The notes under the pieces are model-generated. The model did no database searches and was not told where the DNA came from. It saw only the letters and a list, made by a program, of their open reading frames with translations. DNA of 58,045 nt from a virus, in the IMG/VR virus record IMGVR_UViG_3300048839_001287, positions 1-58,045 of that record. The stretch is one strand, 5' to 3'. Made by a program: the position numbers and the translations under genes. Below, piece by piece: positions 44,908-54,783 of this stretch; the first letter of the stretch is position 1; each line of letters opens with the position of its first letter.

Positions 44908-46534
44908 TTTCGTTCTTTTTAAAATATTGTCCTTGCTCTAAAGCAGCCATTAATGCTGGAATATCTTTTGCTGTGATCCCATAATTAGCAAAAATATCAT
45001 CAAGCATACCTAGTTTCAATTTTTGTTCGATTTGTCTGTTTGAATAGTCCCCTACATTAGCCATAGATTGGAACATATTTCCAAGTCCTTGGCGCCTAAG
45101 ATTTCTTGTCTGTGCTCTATTCTGTGCGTTCTGCACATCTACGCCAGCCATAATTTGTGCGTTCTGACTATCTCTTTGGAGATTAAAAGAAGCCGCGGCA
45201 TGATCAATATTAGTATCGTAATTAAATTTATTTCTTGCTATTGCAGATTCTCTTTCACCATAACCAGATAAAGCAGCCAATCTATTAATTGTGTCAGTGT
45301 TACTACCAGAGTAATTTCTAAGGACAGTATTTAAAGCTGTTCTATTAGCAATTTTCTCTTGCGTGGGATTGTAATAGTTTTTCTCAAATTGAGTACCAAC
45401 AAGTCTTGGTCTATCTTTCTCTGGGCGAGAAATTAAACCTTCAAGAGCAGAATAAATACCACCAGACATTGCTGCGAATTTAGAAAGCTGCTCTCCATCT
45501 TTAGGAAGAATTCCAGTTAAAGGTTCCCTTACTCTCTTATTGCTTACTTCATAAGCAGGAGGAGCATTGCCTTCCCACATATCCATATTAGCATCAACCA
45601 TACCAGGATTCATACTAACTTCTCCATACTCATCTTGCCCAATCACATAATTAGGATTAGCAACATTATTAGGTAAAATTTCATCCGTTGGACCAACAAG
45701 GATATTTGGGATTTGTCCAGAAGGATTATCTCTCATTTCTTGGAATGTAGCCAATCTATTTTGGAAATACCCATCAAGACCAGGAAGACCACCAGGAAGA
45801 ATAGGGCCGCCATTAAAAAAATAACGGGGGTTAACAGTTTCACCCGAAGAATATTTTACAGGTTGTTCCATCCCTATGTTATCTCTTTCCAACAGCAGTG
45901 GGTCAATAGTTTGCATAATATTCTCATAAGAGGAACCAGAGGCCGCCTGTTGGTTTATTGTAGCAATAATTTTGTTATGATTATTTCGCCGCTCTTCAAT
46001 AGCTTTTGTTGCGGCAACATTATCGCTTTCTGTTCTTTTTAACATTAATTCTTTTGTTCTTCTGGCAATCATATCGTTTAACCCAGTAAGTTTTTTGTTC
46101 GTTCTTTTATCCACTGTTGCAAAAGTAGTTTTAGTTTCATTAGGATTTGTGGTTATCTTACCAAGTTTATCATAACCTATTCTATCAGATTTTACAATCC
46201 CACCGTTGGCAAAAATATCAATGCCTCCTTGCTCATGCCGAGGGCCCTTAGCAATAAAAAGAGCCTGTCCTTTTTCTGTATCAGAAATAGTTTCGCCCCC
46301 CTCTATATTTACTTTATTTATTTTGCCTCCCATTGCCATTAATCCTTGAGAGTTTACGTTTTGATACAAGTTCCTTGTGTCAGAAGGTTTAGAGGCGTTT
46401 TGTATTGCAGTAGTAATTAAACTACCGGCTGTTCCAGCAATAGCTAAATAAGGACTTACCGCCCCCAGTCCTCCTAAAGTATTAAAAATTGGAGCAAGGT
46501 CACCGCCTATAGATTTTTTTATTTTATTTTTCAT
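44897..46534 (-). CDS. Virion cargo/structural protein (545 aa)
   Basis: Ala/Gly-rich hydrophobic N-terminus (YLAIAGTAGSLITTAIQ) followed by a Met-Gly-Gly segment (GLMAMGGKINKVNIEGGE) and GPRHEQGGIDIFANGG. Such GG-containing N-terminal segments are common in crAss-type cargo proteins. The C-terminal half is helical and Asn/Gln-rich (NAQIMAGVDVQNAQNRAQ). Overlaps the 1324-residue gene by ATGA. No enzymatic motif. Confidence 0.6.
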   Translation of the reverse strand: MKNKIKKSIGGDLAPIFNTLGGLGAVSPYLAIAGTAGSLITTAIQNASKPSDTRNLYQNVNSQGLMAMGGKINKVNIEGGETISDTEKGQALFIAKGPRHEQGGIDIFANGGIVKSDRIGYDKLGKITTNPNETKTTFATVDKRTNKKLTGLNDMIARRTKELMLKRTESDNVAATKAIEERRNNHNKIIATINQQAASGSSYENIMQTIDPLLLERDNIGMEQPVKYSSGETVNPRYFFNGGPILPGGLPGLDGYFQNRLATFQEMRDNPSGQIPNILVGPTDEILPNNVANPNYVIGQDEYGEVSMNPGMVDANMDMWEGNAPPAYEVSNKRVREPLTGILPKDGEQLSKFAAMSGGIYSALEGLISRPEKDRPRLVGTQFEKNYYNPTQEKIANRTALNTVLRNYSGSNTDTINRLAALSGYGERESAIARNKFNYDTNIDHAAASFNLQRDSQNAQIMAGVDVQNAQNRAQTRNLRRQGLGNMFQSMANVGDYSNRQIEQKLKLGMLDDIFANYGITAKDIPALMAALEQGQYFKKNENGN

Positions 46535-49500
46535 CTTACACTATATCTTTTTAAAGTCTCAAGAATATTGGTTACAAGTTTTATATCTCTTTCATTTGGA
46601 TTATAATACAATCTAATGCCGCAATATTTATCTCGCATCCTTGCCATTTCATAAATATTTTTGTTGTTAGAGACCGAGTCCGGATTTACTACCTTATCGG
46701 TAAAGTAATCATTAGATAAAACATCCCAATCTTTACTAAACATGGGGACATTATAATTTACTCTTTGATCAAAGAAACTATTTATTCTCCATGTAGACTC
46801 TTTTCTGCCAGCAAGAAGGGGTGTATTAATTGATTCGTAGATTGCGCTTAAATCTTGTACACCAAGATTATGATAACCACTTATCTGGTTATCATTGTAA
46901 ACAACCAATCCATTAAATGTAACATCGTTTACATTATTATATTGGTCTCCTGAAACTTCTTTTGAATTGGAAAGATAACTAATGCTATCAGTTACCCATG
47001 TGTGTACAGGATTTTTATTAACGATAAAATCAACAACGTGCGGTTTCTTATTGCCGTAGTAGGACAAGTAGTTTTTGTTTCCATGTTTCCAAACGGTATT
47101 ATCTCTTGTGGTAAAATAATTGATTGCTCCTGAATAAGCAAATTTAGGTAAATAAGAATGGAACGAAGTCCATGTATTAGTTGTTAGTTTAAAACTAATG
47201 GTAAATGATTTATTTTCAAAATACTCTGCGTCGTCGAAATCTACAGATTGAAAAGTTCTACCGGTATCAGAAACGAGAACATCTCCTCTCCACTTTAATT
47301 CTCCAGGCCCTATATATTTGTAATCTCTTTTGTGCAGTATATATCGTTTATGTCTAGGATCATAAACAGCAATATAACCAATTCCATATCGGCCTGTTGG
47401 ATATTGATAAGGGTATTCTTCATTATGTAAAGACTGCCATTGAGCCGCAAATTCTAAACCAAGATTTTCTTGAAACCAGTTGTTCATTCCAAGCGCACTA
47501 ATCTCTTTCAAATCATTCAAACCACTTAAGAAGAAAACTTTGTTTTGATTACGATCAACAAACATTGTACCATACTCTGTACTAACTCTAGCAAACTCGT
47601 CTTTCCCCCCACCATAACCATTGTCAGAAGTAGCAAGCTTTCTTGGTTTTAAAGATAAAAATTCACCACTACCAATAAATATTGCAGCTTCATTTGACTG
47701 GAGAACTTGATCCTTTGTTGGAAATAAGTAAAGAGATCTTTCTGTTCTTACATATAGATTGTCCATGTGAACAAACATATCTGTAATGGCCACATCTTCT
47801 CCATAGATATTTCTAAAATCATTGGCCAAAATAATCCTGTAACCATCATCAAAAGAAGAAGGATCAGTACTAGTTGAATACCATACTCTGTTGGGGTTTG
47901 TTTCTAGACATCTAGCACAGCATTCATAACGACGACTAATAGCTGGGTAAAAATTCTCTACATTTAACTTGGAATAGTCTTCATTGTAGAAATAATTCTC
48001 TGGACATGGAACATCTTTGTACACATATTTTCCATCAACTAGATCGGTTAACTTGTTCAATATGTATTGCCCAATATCTCCGCCTTTAAAATAACTATTA
48101 CATACACCATCAGTAGCGTGGCGCATAAACATATTTAATTCACTCTCTACCCAAAACCCAGAATCATAAGTACCTCGGGCCACCTCTTCATTTTCTTCGT
48201 TATCTCCCCCAGTTTGATGAAGATCTATGTAATCTATACGACTTATAAATGTGTCGCCGCCATATATTTCTGGAGAAATTGCTCCTGATAAAATACTGTT
48301 ATGTAATCTACTGTATACTAAAGCATATAAATCGACATTTACTTCCCGTTCTATTTTATTAGTTACATAAAAGGCATTTCGGAAAGAACCGGAATTTGCG
48401 TAATCACTTGATGCTAGATTATTATCTAAAGCGTATAAATTCGCCCAATTAAAACAGGACCTATTTTGAACTTCACCATCAAAAGGAAAATTATTAATCT
48501 GCTGGGCGGAAGAATTAGGAGTAAGGTAAATATTGGTTGAATAAGCTCTATTATACGTAGATGCGCCTGTAACGTCTAATTCGTCCCAGATACTTCTGAA
48601 CACATTTATTGTTGCGTCCGGAGCGTTTAAAAATCCTGCGCCATATTCAAAAATTAAAAATCCCCCGCCATTAGTATTGTATTTATGATTAAATTTAAAG
48701 TAGTCTCCATTAAGATATTCTTTCCTTATTAAAGTCTTTGGAGAAATAAACTTCATAATACTTTCCTCATAAGGAGTGCCCGTATCAATGTTTAATTGCC
48801 CACCAAAAATACCTTCATTGACATTTAACCGAAATTCACCATAGTTATTTATGTAAGTCATTACTCCTGAATCCAAAACAGTGCGATTAAAATCATCACG
48901 TTTTACATACACAAAATAATGCCCAACAATATCTTCATGAGGATATTCTACTCCATCAAATTGAATACCTAGAATACCGAGTTCCCCGTTACCATCAAGG
49001 CCCTGACTAAAATGACGAATCAATCTCCTATCAGGAAATCTATGGTGACGAATAGATTCCCCAGCCAGATCACCATACAAATATTCTCCATCACAATCAG
49101 TATCTAATGGATATTCAGCAGTTGCTCTCCAAAAGGCCATTGTACCATCAAGACGGGCCGTGTTTTGCCAACGCCATCTTCTTACCGTATCTCCTTCTTG
49201 AATATTAGAGTCGACATGTTTTACATCAGCAAGATCAACCGTAGTGCCTACCGTATCCAGTTGCATATCTAATATATCAGAAGCTCTACCAGGAATATGA
49301 AAAGCAGGAGAATGATAACCAGATTTAAACACATATACAATACCAAAAGCATAAACTTCGTCTGCTGCAAATCCTCTCGTCTGATACCAGCTTGCAGGAT
49401 TCTTAGGATTTCCTTCTTCAAATTGATTGTAAGCAGGAATTCTTTTTACAGTATATTTAGAAGTAATATTATTAGCAAATCTTTGGAACCCACAAAAATT

Positions 49501-50505
49501 ATAATTAGGACTTGTTGTATTTGCTAAAACAAGCCGGTTATCTATCTGTGCATGATAGGCGACAGTTTCGATATATGGCCTTGGGGTTTGAATATCTAAT
49601 AAAGAGCCAATGGTATAGTTAGACACATCTCCAGTATAGATATATTCAACGGACGTATTTGTAATGGGAATTTCAGGAGTATAATATACATTTGTTACAG
49701 TTGCTAATCCTTCAGTAGATTCAATACCAGCTATTCTAATAAAAGCATAACGTTGATCAACACTCTCAATTTGAAGTCTAATTGATTTATTTGTTGCTCT
49801 GACACCATTTGGCCTGATACCAGTTTCACTATTCCAAGCACCATCTATTACATCAAACTCAGATGAAATGTTTTCATCATAAATAGCAACAGGATTTGTT
49901 ACATAAGACCACTCTATTTCATTATAAGCCGCATCTAAGTACTGAACAGCAAATTGATAAACGCCAACTTGAAGTCTGCCACCACCATCATTTACAGAAA
50001 CCAGATTAATGTTAGGATATGTTATAGGCGGAAAGTGATTAGCAAGATCGCAACTAAATTCTCCGTCAACAAAATAATCTTCAATGCGATCTAAATTAAT
50101 AGAGCGGTAAGAATTGTTTTTATCAGTAAAATAAATGATGTTATCACATCCTCTAATTACTCTGGATAAAACAGAAATGGGCCATTTTTTCTTAAACCCC
50201 AAACAAGTTGTTCTCACCTTTTCTTCAAAGGAACAACCAGTTTGAATACCTATTATAGAAGTTTCATCATCAGTAATAAAGAGTACATACTTATCGTTTC
50301 CGATAAATCTGGAACCTATTACCTCAAAACCTTCTTCAAGTTCTAGGCATAAAGTGTTTCCGGCCTCTGTCGATAAAGAACCTATTTCACCTTCGTGGGT
50401 TTCATTAACAGCATTGAGAGCAAACCTATAGGTATTCTCTGGTTGATTAATAAAATCAGTGTCAGTAAATAAGCCGACCGCTATATTTTGAGTGGTACGC
50501 TCCAT
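46531..50505 (-). CDS. Tail stabilisation / muzzle protein (P22 gp10-like, 1324 aa)
   Basis: The start (RTTQNIAVGLFTDTDFINQPENTYRFALNAV) and the SLSTEAGNTLCLEL segment match the crAss-type tail stabilisation protein, which forms the muzzle closing the tail. The rest is beta-rich with repeating WxY-like blades, as in P22 gp10-type propellers. Many cysteines (CCARCLETNP; CPENYFYNED; CSFEEK) may be structural. It overlaps the tail protein start by one base (TAATG). Confidence 0.78.
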   Translation of the reverse strand: MERTTQNIAVGLFTDTDFINQPENTYRFALNAVNETHEGEIGSLSTEAGNTLCLELEEGFEVIGSRFIGNDKYVLFITDDETSIIGIQTGCSFEEKVRTTCLGFKKKWPISVLSRVIRGCDNIIYFTDKNNSYRSINLDRIEDYFVDGEFSCDLANHFPPITYPNINLVSVNDGGGRLQVGVYQFAVQYLDAAYNEIEWSYVTNPVAIYDENISSEFDVIDGAWNSETGIRPNGVRATNKSIRLQIESVDQRYAFIRIAGIESTEGLATVTNVYYTPEIPITNTSVEYIYTGDVSNYTIGSLLDIQTPRPYIETVAYHAQIDNRLVLANTTSPNYNFCGFQRFANNITSKYTVKRIPAYNQFEEGNPKNPASWYQTRGFAADEVYAFGIVYVFKSGYHSPAFHIPGRASDILDMQLDTVGTTVDLADVKHVDSNIQEGDTVRRWRWQNTARLDGTMAFWRATAEYPLDTDCDGEYLYGDLAGESIRHHRFPDRRLIRHFSQGLDGNGELGILGIQFDGVEYPHEDIVGHYFVYVKRDDFNRTVLDSGVMTYINNYGEFRLNVNEGIFGGQLNIDTGTPYEESIMKFISPKTLIRKEYLNGDYFKFNHKYNTNGGGFLIFEYGAGFLNAPDATINVFRSIWDELDVTGASTYNRAYSTNIYLTPNSSAQQINNFPFDGEVQNRSCFNWANLYALDNNLASSDYANSGSFRNAFYVTNKIEREVNVDLYALVYSRLHNSILSGAISPEIYGGDTFISRIDYIDLHQTGGDNEENEEVARGTYDSGFWVESELNMFMRHATDGVCNSYFKGGDIGQYILNKLTDLVDGKYVYKDVPCPENYFYNEDYSKLNVENFYPAISRRYECCARCLETNPNRVWYSTSTDPSSFDDGYRIILANDFRNIYGEDVAITDMFVHMDNLYVRTERSLYLFPTKDQVLQSNEAAIFIGSGEFLSLKPRKLATSDNGYGGGKDEFARVSTEYGTMFVDRNQNKVFFLSGLNDLKEISALGMNNWFQENLGLEFAAQWQSLHNEEYPYQYPTGRYGIGYIAVYDPRHKRYILHKRDYKYIGPGELKWRGDVLVSDTGRTFQSVDFDDAEYFENKSFTISFKLTTNTWTSFHSYLPKFAYSGAINYFTTRDNTVWKHGNKNYLSYYGNKKPHVVDFIVNKNPVHTWVTDSISYLSNSKEVSGDQYNNVNDVTFNGLVVYNDNQISGYHNLGVQDLSAIYESINTPLLAGRKESTWRINSFFDQRVNYNVPMFSKDWDVLSNDYFTDKVVNPDSVSNNKNIYEMARMRDKYCGIRLYYNPNERDIKLVTNILETLKRYSVR

Positions 50506-51350
50506 TATAGATATTTTGAATTGTCAAAAACGAGATGTTCGGGGCTGGCCAAATTACCAAATGCACTCCAAAATGTGTTAGAGTGTGGGCCTAAACGCAT
50601 AAGTTGATTTTTTAGATTTTCTAATCCACCAATATCTGGGAGTTTGCTTTCTCCTCTTGCTTTTGCTGCGGCCACTTCCCAACGACCAAGATAATGCATG
50701 TAACGTCTTTCGCTTTCCCTAGTATTTTCATCTACATTGTTCCACTTACTTTCCCATATTTTTGACATGCAATATAAACGAATAGCGTCAATTATGTTTT
50801 CATCATAAGGGATAAGGAACTGTCCATTATCATTTATAGGGAAATACATACCGGCCACAGCAATGTAGCCCTTCTCCATATTAAGTACAATATCTCCATT
50901 GGGCATTACCACATACTTTACTTCCGTATCACAAATTAATTGGGGGGAATTTTCACAAAGAATAGATAAAGTGAATGGAGTAGTGGATGGAACCGCCGGA
51001 GTCCAAACATTAATATAAGATGAGTTCATGAAGCTAGCCACTGACTGTTGTGTAATACCACATTCAGGACAAGTATCTACATAAACTGTAATTTCATCGA
51101 CATCCGAATTATCCAAAGTTCCTTTATATAAAACCTGAAAAAGCCAACGAAGTCCTTTAGGCAAACAAGCCTTGTAGTTTTTTACTTCTACAAAGCTTAT
51201 CTTTTGTTCGTAAGTTTCAGCTACGTACACCTTTTCCATGGCTTTGCTGGCCCACTTTTCTACACTGCCCACATCTACGTGGTCTTCTTCTATAATATCA
51301 TAAACGTCAGCTATTGCCACATTTAAGGGCACGTATTCTGTGTATTTCAT
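50505..51350 (-). CDS. P22 gp4-like tail tubular protein (281 aa)
   Basis: N-terminal helical VAIADVYDIIEEDHVDVGSV and KAMEKVYVAETYEQ, followed by a beta domain with CPECG. The C-terminal part has IDAIRLYCMSKIWESKW and RYMHYLGRWEVAAAKARG. This helical ends-plus-beta-insert layout is that of the P22 gp4-like ring proteins of podoviruses. Between an IHF-like gene and the muzzle gene, as in other crAss-like genomes. Confidence 0.68.
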   Translation of the reverse strand: MKYTEYVPLNVAIADVYDIIEEDHVDVGSVEKWASKAMEKVYVAETYEQKISFVEVKNYKACLPKGLRWLFQVLYKGTLDNSDVDEITVYVDTCPECGITQQSVASFMNSSYINVWTPAVPSTTPFTLSILCENSPQLICDTEVKYVVMPNGDIVLNMEKGYIAVAGMYFPINDNGQFLIPYDENIIDAIRLYCMSKIWESKWNNVDENTRESERRYMHYLGRWEVAAAKARGESKLPDIGGLENLKNQLMRLGPHSNTFWSAFGNLASPEHLVFDNSKYL

Positions 51351-51838
51351 TTTATTCTAAATTCTCTAATCAAAAAATTGGTTAATCCGTATTTTCTTAT
51401 ATGACTAAGAATACTACCTTCCGCGTCTTTTCTTCTGGTTCTAACCAAAATTAACTTCCAGATTGTTTTATCTAATAAGTATGCATTCCATCTTTGCCAG
51501 TACAAAAGAAAAAAATACCCACCATGTTCTAAATTTTCATGGTATATGTTTTTACCAAATTCTTTTGTTTTATTAAAATCTACTAATTTTCTTCTATGCT
51601 TATAACGCATTATTCTTATACTTCCTAATCTATTAAATAACTTAACGGGCTCTCCTTTTTTTAAACGATCTATTACTACATCTGCATATATGTCCATTAT
51701 TTGTTGATAACGTTCTTTTGTAATATGCCCGGGTTTGTTAGGATTATCGTTTCCCTCTAAATAATAATAAGAATCGTAAACAGTAAGAGTTTTTTTCCTT
51801 TTTTGGTGACTAGGAAACATATGATCTAATAAACTCAT
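51347..51838 (-). CDS. crAss-type IHF-like protein (163 aa)
   Basis: The middle has the HU/IHF pattern: ITKERYQQIMDIYADVVIDRLKKGEPVKLFNRLGSIRIMRYK, where helix-turn then strand-GxxxI corresponds to the GE-V-L-x-x-F/LG-x-F/I arm of HU. Extra basic N- and C-terminal segments (SHQKRKKTLT; RTRRKDAEG) are typical of the crAss-type subunits, which lie among the tail genes. It may compact or bend phage DNA near the portal or in the head. ATGA overlaps at both ends. Confidence 0.65.
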   Translation of the reverse strand: MSLLDHMFPSHQKRKKTLTVYDSYYYLEGNDNPNKPGHITKERYQQIMDIYADVVIDRLKKGEPVKLFNRLGSIRIMRYKHRRKLVDFNKTKEFGKNIYHENLEHGGYFFLLYWQRWNAYLLDKTIWKLILVRTRRKDAEGSILSHIRKYGLTNFLIREFRIK

Positions 51839-52539
51839 ACTTCATTATTAGGCGCAGGAGAATTAGAATTATTAACAGCATCAACTATTTTTCCTTCTCT
51901 CCTAGCTAAACGATCTTCAATGTACTCGTATATATATGTATTCAAATCTGGCTCAATTGGAAACTCTGAATTAAAAACATCAAAACAAGGTTCTCCACTT
52001 GTATTTACACAATCAGTAATATCGGCAAGATCGGCAGGATCAACCCATAAAGCATTTACAATTACAAGAGGCAAATCAGTTGTTCCAAACACATAAAGAT
52101 AACCGTCAAATAATTGATATCCAATTCTATTAGGTACTCTGCTTGCCCCATTTTCTTGCTTGAGCCGCATGGGATTAATTTTCCCAAAATGCATAGAACC
52201 ATCAATAGTAGTTACATCCATGATAGCTTTATTACCACGCATGAACATATTAGGAATCTTAAACTTAGATTTTAAAACATAGCAATCAAGGCCTTTTGGA
52301 ATACAAGAACAGTCAAAATATTTTGTCTTTTCCAGTGGCACACAAATAGGAATCTTATTAAGCTCAGAAGTTGTTTCTCCTTTCTTAATTCTACGAGATA
52401 AAAATAAAGCTCTAGCATCTACTAATAGCTTATAAATAGAAAGATCAGATAAGTCCATATAGGAATCATCTGAATATTTGCGCATCATTTCTCTTACATG
52501 ATCTATATGCGCTTTTACACTTCTTAATTCATTAATCAT
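51835..52539 (-). CDS. crAss-like structural (ring/tail) protein (234 aa)
   Basis: N-terminal coiled helices (SVKAHIDHVREMMRKYS), central beta domain with CSCIPKGLDCYVLKSKF and DGYLYVFG, acidic C-terminus. It lies between nuclease and IHF-like genes, a place held by a conserved structural gene in crAss-like genomes. Which ring or hub subunit it is cannot be told from the sequence. Confidence 0.55.
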   Translation of the reverse strand: MINELRSVKAHIDHVREMMRKYSDDSYMDLSDLSIYKLLVDARALFLSRRIKKGETTSELNKIPICVPLEKTKYFDCSCIPKGLDCYVLKSKFKIPNMFMRGNKAIMDVTTIDGSMHFGKINPMRLKQENGASRVPNRIGYQLFDGYLYVFGTTDLPLVIVNALWVDPADLADITDCVNTSGEPCFDVFNSEFPIEPDLNTYIYEYIEDRLARREGKIVDAVNNSNSPAPNNEV

Positions 52540-53321
52540 TGTTCAAGCTTTACTCTGTCTTTTAATATTGCTTCTATTTGTTTTTGCATATTTGGTATTC
52601 CAATGCTCAAGGCCTTTTCATTATATTCATTAAACCATACAATTTTACAAGCATTTATCTTTATATCAGTATATTTTTCTACAATATGTTTGTACAAATT
52701 TAACTGTAGGCCATAATAATTAGCGTCTGTCTTAGGCATGTAAGATAAGGAACCTAAAAACATTTCTGGTTTCCATTTATTATATGGTTGGAACCTAAAA
52801 TTCTTGTTGGTTTTCCAATCATAGAATTCTACTGATTGATTCCTTTGGTTATAAAAAGCTTGATCTACTACGCCCCTAATTCCGCACTCAGGATCACATA
52901 CCCAAAATTCAGAGCGAATAGGAACTAGATGCATGTTGCTTTTGTGAAAATCTTCTACTTGTTTCTTTAAAACAACTAAATGTTTATTAAATTGGTCTAT
53001 TTGTTCTGCATTTAAAATAGCCATAAAATCATAAACATCATCTTCTCCTTTTGTTACATCGTAACCATATAATTTTGATAAATGATTATGTACAACAATA
53101 CCTTTTACAGAACCCCACTTTCGGCTGAATTCCCATTCATTTAAAACTTCTTCTACCGTTCTGTTGTCTCTGTCTGCAATCTTTTTCGCCATCTTTTCTT
53201 GATCAAATGGAACCACATATTGATCAATAGCTTTGTATACAGAAATATATGGAAGAACGTTTTGTACTCCCCAATTGTTCGCTCTTTTTAGTTCAAAAGC
53301 CAGTTGTTCTATATTCATCAT
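52536..53321 (-). CDS. PD-(D/E)XK nuclease (crAss-type)
   Basis: 261 residues. The core is EFWVCDPECGIRGVVDQAFYN (G-x-x-D-x) followed by VEFYDWKTNK (D-W-K), then YMPKTDANYYGLQLNLYKHIVE, the Q-x-x-x-Y helix of the RecB/Cas4 group. It is thus an active-looking nuclease. crAss genomes keep such a gene near the tail block, perhaps acting in genome maturation or host DNA breakdown. ATGA overlaps to both neighbours. Confidence 0.8.
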   Translation of the reverse strand: MMNIEQLAFELKRANNWGVQNVLPYISVYKAIDQYVVPFDQEKMAKKIADRDNRTVEEVLNEWEFSRKWGSVKGIVVHNHLSKLYGYDVTKGEDDVYDFMAILNAEQIDQFNKHLVVLKKQVEDFHKSNMHLVPIRSEFWVCDPECGIRGVVDQAFYNQRNQSVEFYDWKTNKNFRFQPYNKWKPEMFLGSLSYMPKTDANYYGLQLNLYKHIVEKYTDIKINACKIVWFNEYNEKALSIGIPNMQKQIEAILKDRVKLEQ

Positions 53322-54226
53322 GGCATGGAAATTAAAATAGGAAGTTTTCCTTTATCAAGAATCACACCACAATTAATAATTGGATTTGGTCCTTTTTTGC
53401 CGTAAGCAAAGGCATAAGAATCTTTGCATATTCCACAACCAATTTGAACAGCAAAAATAGAATTCTTGTTTCCAGAAACGTATTCAATATAAGACTTTGA
53501 ATGACGATGTCCTTGTACTACTGATTGTAAATATTGTTTATATTTAGCATTAGCAGAAGCAGATTCACCGTGATCAAAATAAACCCCATGAATTTCAATA
53601 TCTTCAACAAATAACCATCCCGGAGTTTGTAATACTTCTGATAGGTTTCTTACCCATTTAGAAGAAAGACCAGAACTAAAAGTCTTTCTTGATGCCATTC
53701 TATCGTGGTTACCGATAGTAACAAAAGCCTCTGGAAAAACTTTATACCAATCCTGTATTCTATTTATAGCATATTCAAGTTCTTGTCCAGCACCTAAACC
53801 ATCTGGATCACTATCATGATAAGAAGAATAGTGATTATCAATTACGTCTCCTATAAATACAACAGAACCACAATCAAATCTTTCTTGCTGCTCTCTACAA
53901 AAATACAAATAGTCGTCCAAACAAAATGGTTCGTGAAGATCTCCTACAATTAAAATGTTGTCAGGATTTCCCTTGTATGGAGTTGGCAAAGAAGTTCTTT
54001 TGCTGTATATTTTATTCTTTCTATTTTGTTTTTTCCACTCTAAAAATTCTTGGAACAAAGGATCTTGATTATTTGGTTGGTGTCTCCTTGCCAACTTTCT
54101 TACATAATCAGCCTTTTCTCTTTGGCTTGCGCCCTGTTTCAATTTATATATATCGGCTAAATCAGCCCATGGCATATTTTTGCCTAAAGTTTTAATATGT
54201 TGTAAAAATTGTTCTTTATTTGTCAT
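53318..54226 (-). CDS. Calcineurin-like metallophosphoesterase
   Basis: I chose the ATG at 54226. A TTG at 54244 lies on the promoter -7 box and is not likely. Motifs in order: GDLH (95-98), GDVID (126-130), GNHD (172-175) and GHRH near the end, with VYFDHGES between. These bind two metals and hydrolyse phosphoesters. The ~80-residue N-terminal helix-rich part may bind DNA or protein. This conserved crAss-like gene is the first behind a promoter in the leftward structural unit. Confidence 0.85.
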   Translation of the reverse strand: MTNKEQFLQHIKTLGKNMPWADLADIYKLKQGASQREKADYVRKLARRHQPNNQDPLFQEFLEWKKQNRKNKIYSKRTSLPTPYKGNPDNILIVGDLHEPFCLDDYLYFCREQQERFDCGSVVFIGDVIDNHYSSYHDSDPDGLGAGQELEYAINRIQDWYKVFPEAFVTIGNHDRMASRKTFSSGLSSKWVRNLSEVLQTPGWLFVEDIEIHGVYFDHGESASANAKYKQYLQSVVQGHRHSKSYIEYVSGNKNSIFAVQIGCGICKDSYAFAYGKKGPNPIINCGVILDKGKLPILISMP

Positions 54227-54241
54227 AGATATAATTTCCTG

Positions 54242-54249
54242 CAAATATA
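54242..54249 (-). promoter_or_regulatory. Bacteroidetes-type -7 promoter element
   Basis: On the left-pointing strand the sequence TATATTTG matches the TAnnTTTG -7 consensus of Bacteroidetes. Upstream only a TTG about 26 bases away is seen, farther than usual for the -33 box. Transcription would start a few bases before the phosphoesterase ATG (54226), giving a very short leader. It lies between the lysis-cassette terminator and the nuclease/tail genes, where a promoter is needed. Confidence 0.5.
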
Positions 54250-54294
54250 CAAAATAAATTTAAGAACCGTTTTTTCAATTTAAGGTTATATAAA

Positions 54295-54322
54295 TAAAAA
54301 AGGCACACCCATTAGATGTGCC
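54295..54322 (-). terminator. Rho-independent terminator of the lysis unit
   Basis: Read leftward: GGCACA and TGTGCC pair around nine bases, followed by TTTTTTATTT. It follows the lysin stop (54343) by about 20 bases and precedes the promoter of the phosphoesterase unit. Confidence 0.8.
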
Positions 54323-54342
54323 CCAAAACCAGAAAAACATTC

Positions 54343-54783
54343 TTACTCTGGATGCTTTCTATAACTCAACACCCTAGCTTTTTCATAAGGAGAAATGCTT
54401 ACGGAGTCTCCTTGGTTACCACCGAGAACCCACACATATTTATCATTTTCTCTGACGTAAAATCCAACGTGTCCTTTCCATGAGTCGGGGGATTCCCTCC
54501 AAAAAATAACTATGTCTCCAATAGACGGTGTGTCAGTGGCGGTTCCGTAATTCATCCATGATCTTGCGGTTGCATCTATACCCTCTACTTTGTCTAACGC
54601 AAAGACAGTCTTGATTACGTCATTTGCAAAAGCACTGCACCAGCTAATTTCATCATTATTAGCCCATACAATAAGTTGTTTTAAATAACTTAAAATAGTT
54701 GGACTATTATTTGATTTTCCAGGAAACTCCTTTATACCAATTCTTTTGAGCCCTTCCGTTATTACTTTTATATTACTTTCCAT
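54343..54783 (-). CDS. Cysteine-peptidase endolysin
   Basis: 146 residues: catalytic Cys49 in EISWCSAF, the ATARSWMNYG segment, GDIVIF and GHVGFYV with His105, followed by VLGGNQGDSVSI. This is the NlpC/P60-CHAP-like amidase/peptidase family of phage lysins, which cuts peptidoglycan stem peptides. No signal peptide, so release needs the holin encoded just upstream (TAATG-type overlap at 54783). Followed by a terminator. Confidence 0.85.
   Translation of the reverse strand: MESNIKVITEGLKRIGIKEFPGKSNNSPTILSYLKQLIVWANNDEISWCSAFANDVIKTVFALDKVEGIDATARSWMNYGTATDTPSIGDIVIFWRESPDSWKGHVGFYVRENDKYVWVLGGNQGDSVSISPYEKARVLSYRKHPE

Noticed and set aside
54227-54244. TTG start for the phosphoesterase
   Set aside because: It falls on the -7 promoter box. 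The ATG at 54226 is more natural and keeps all motifs.
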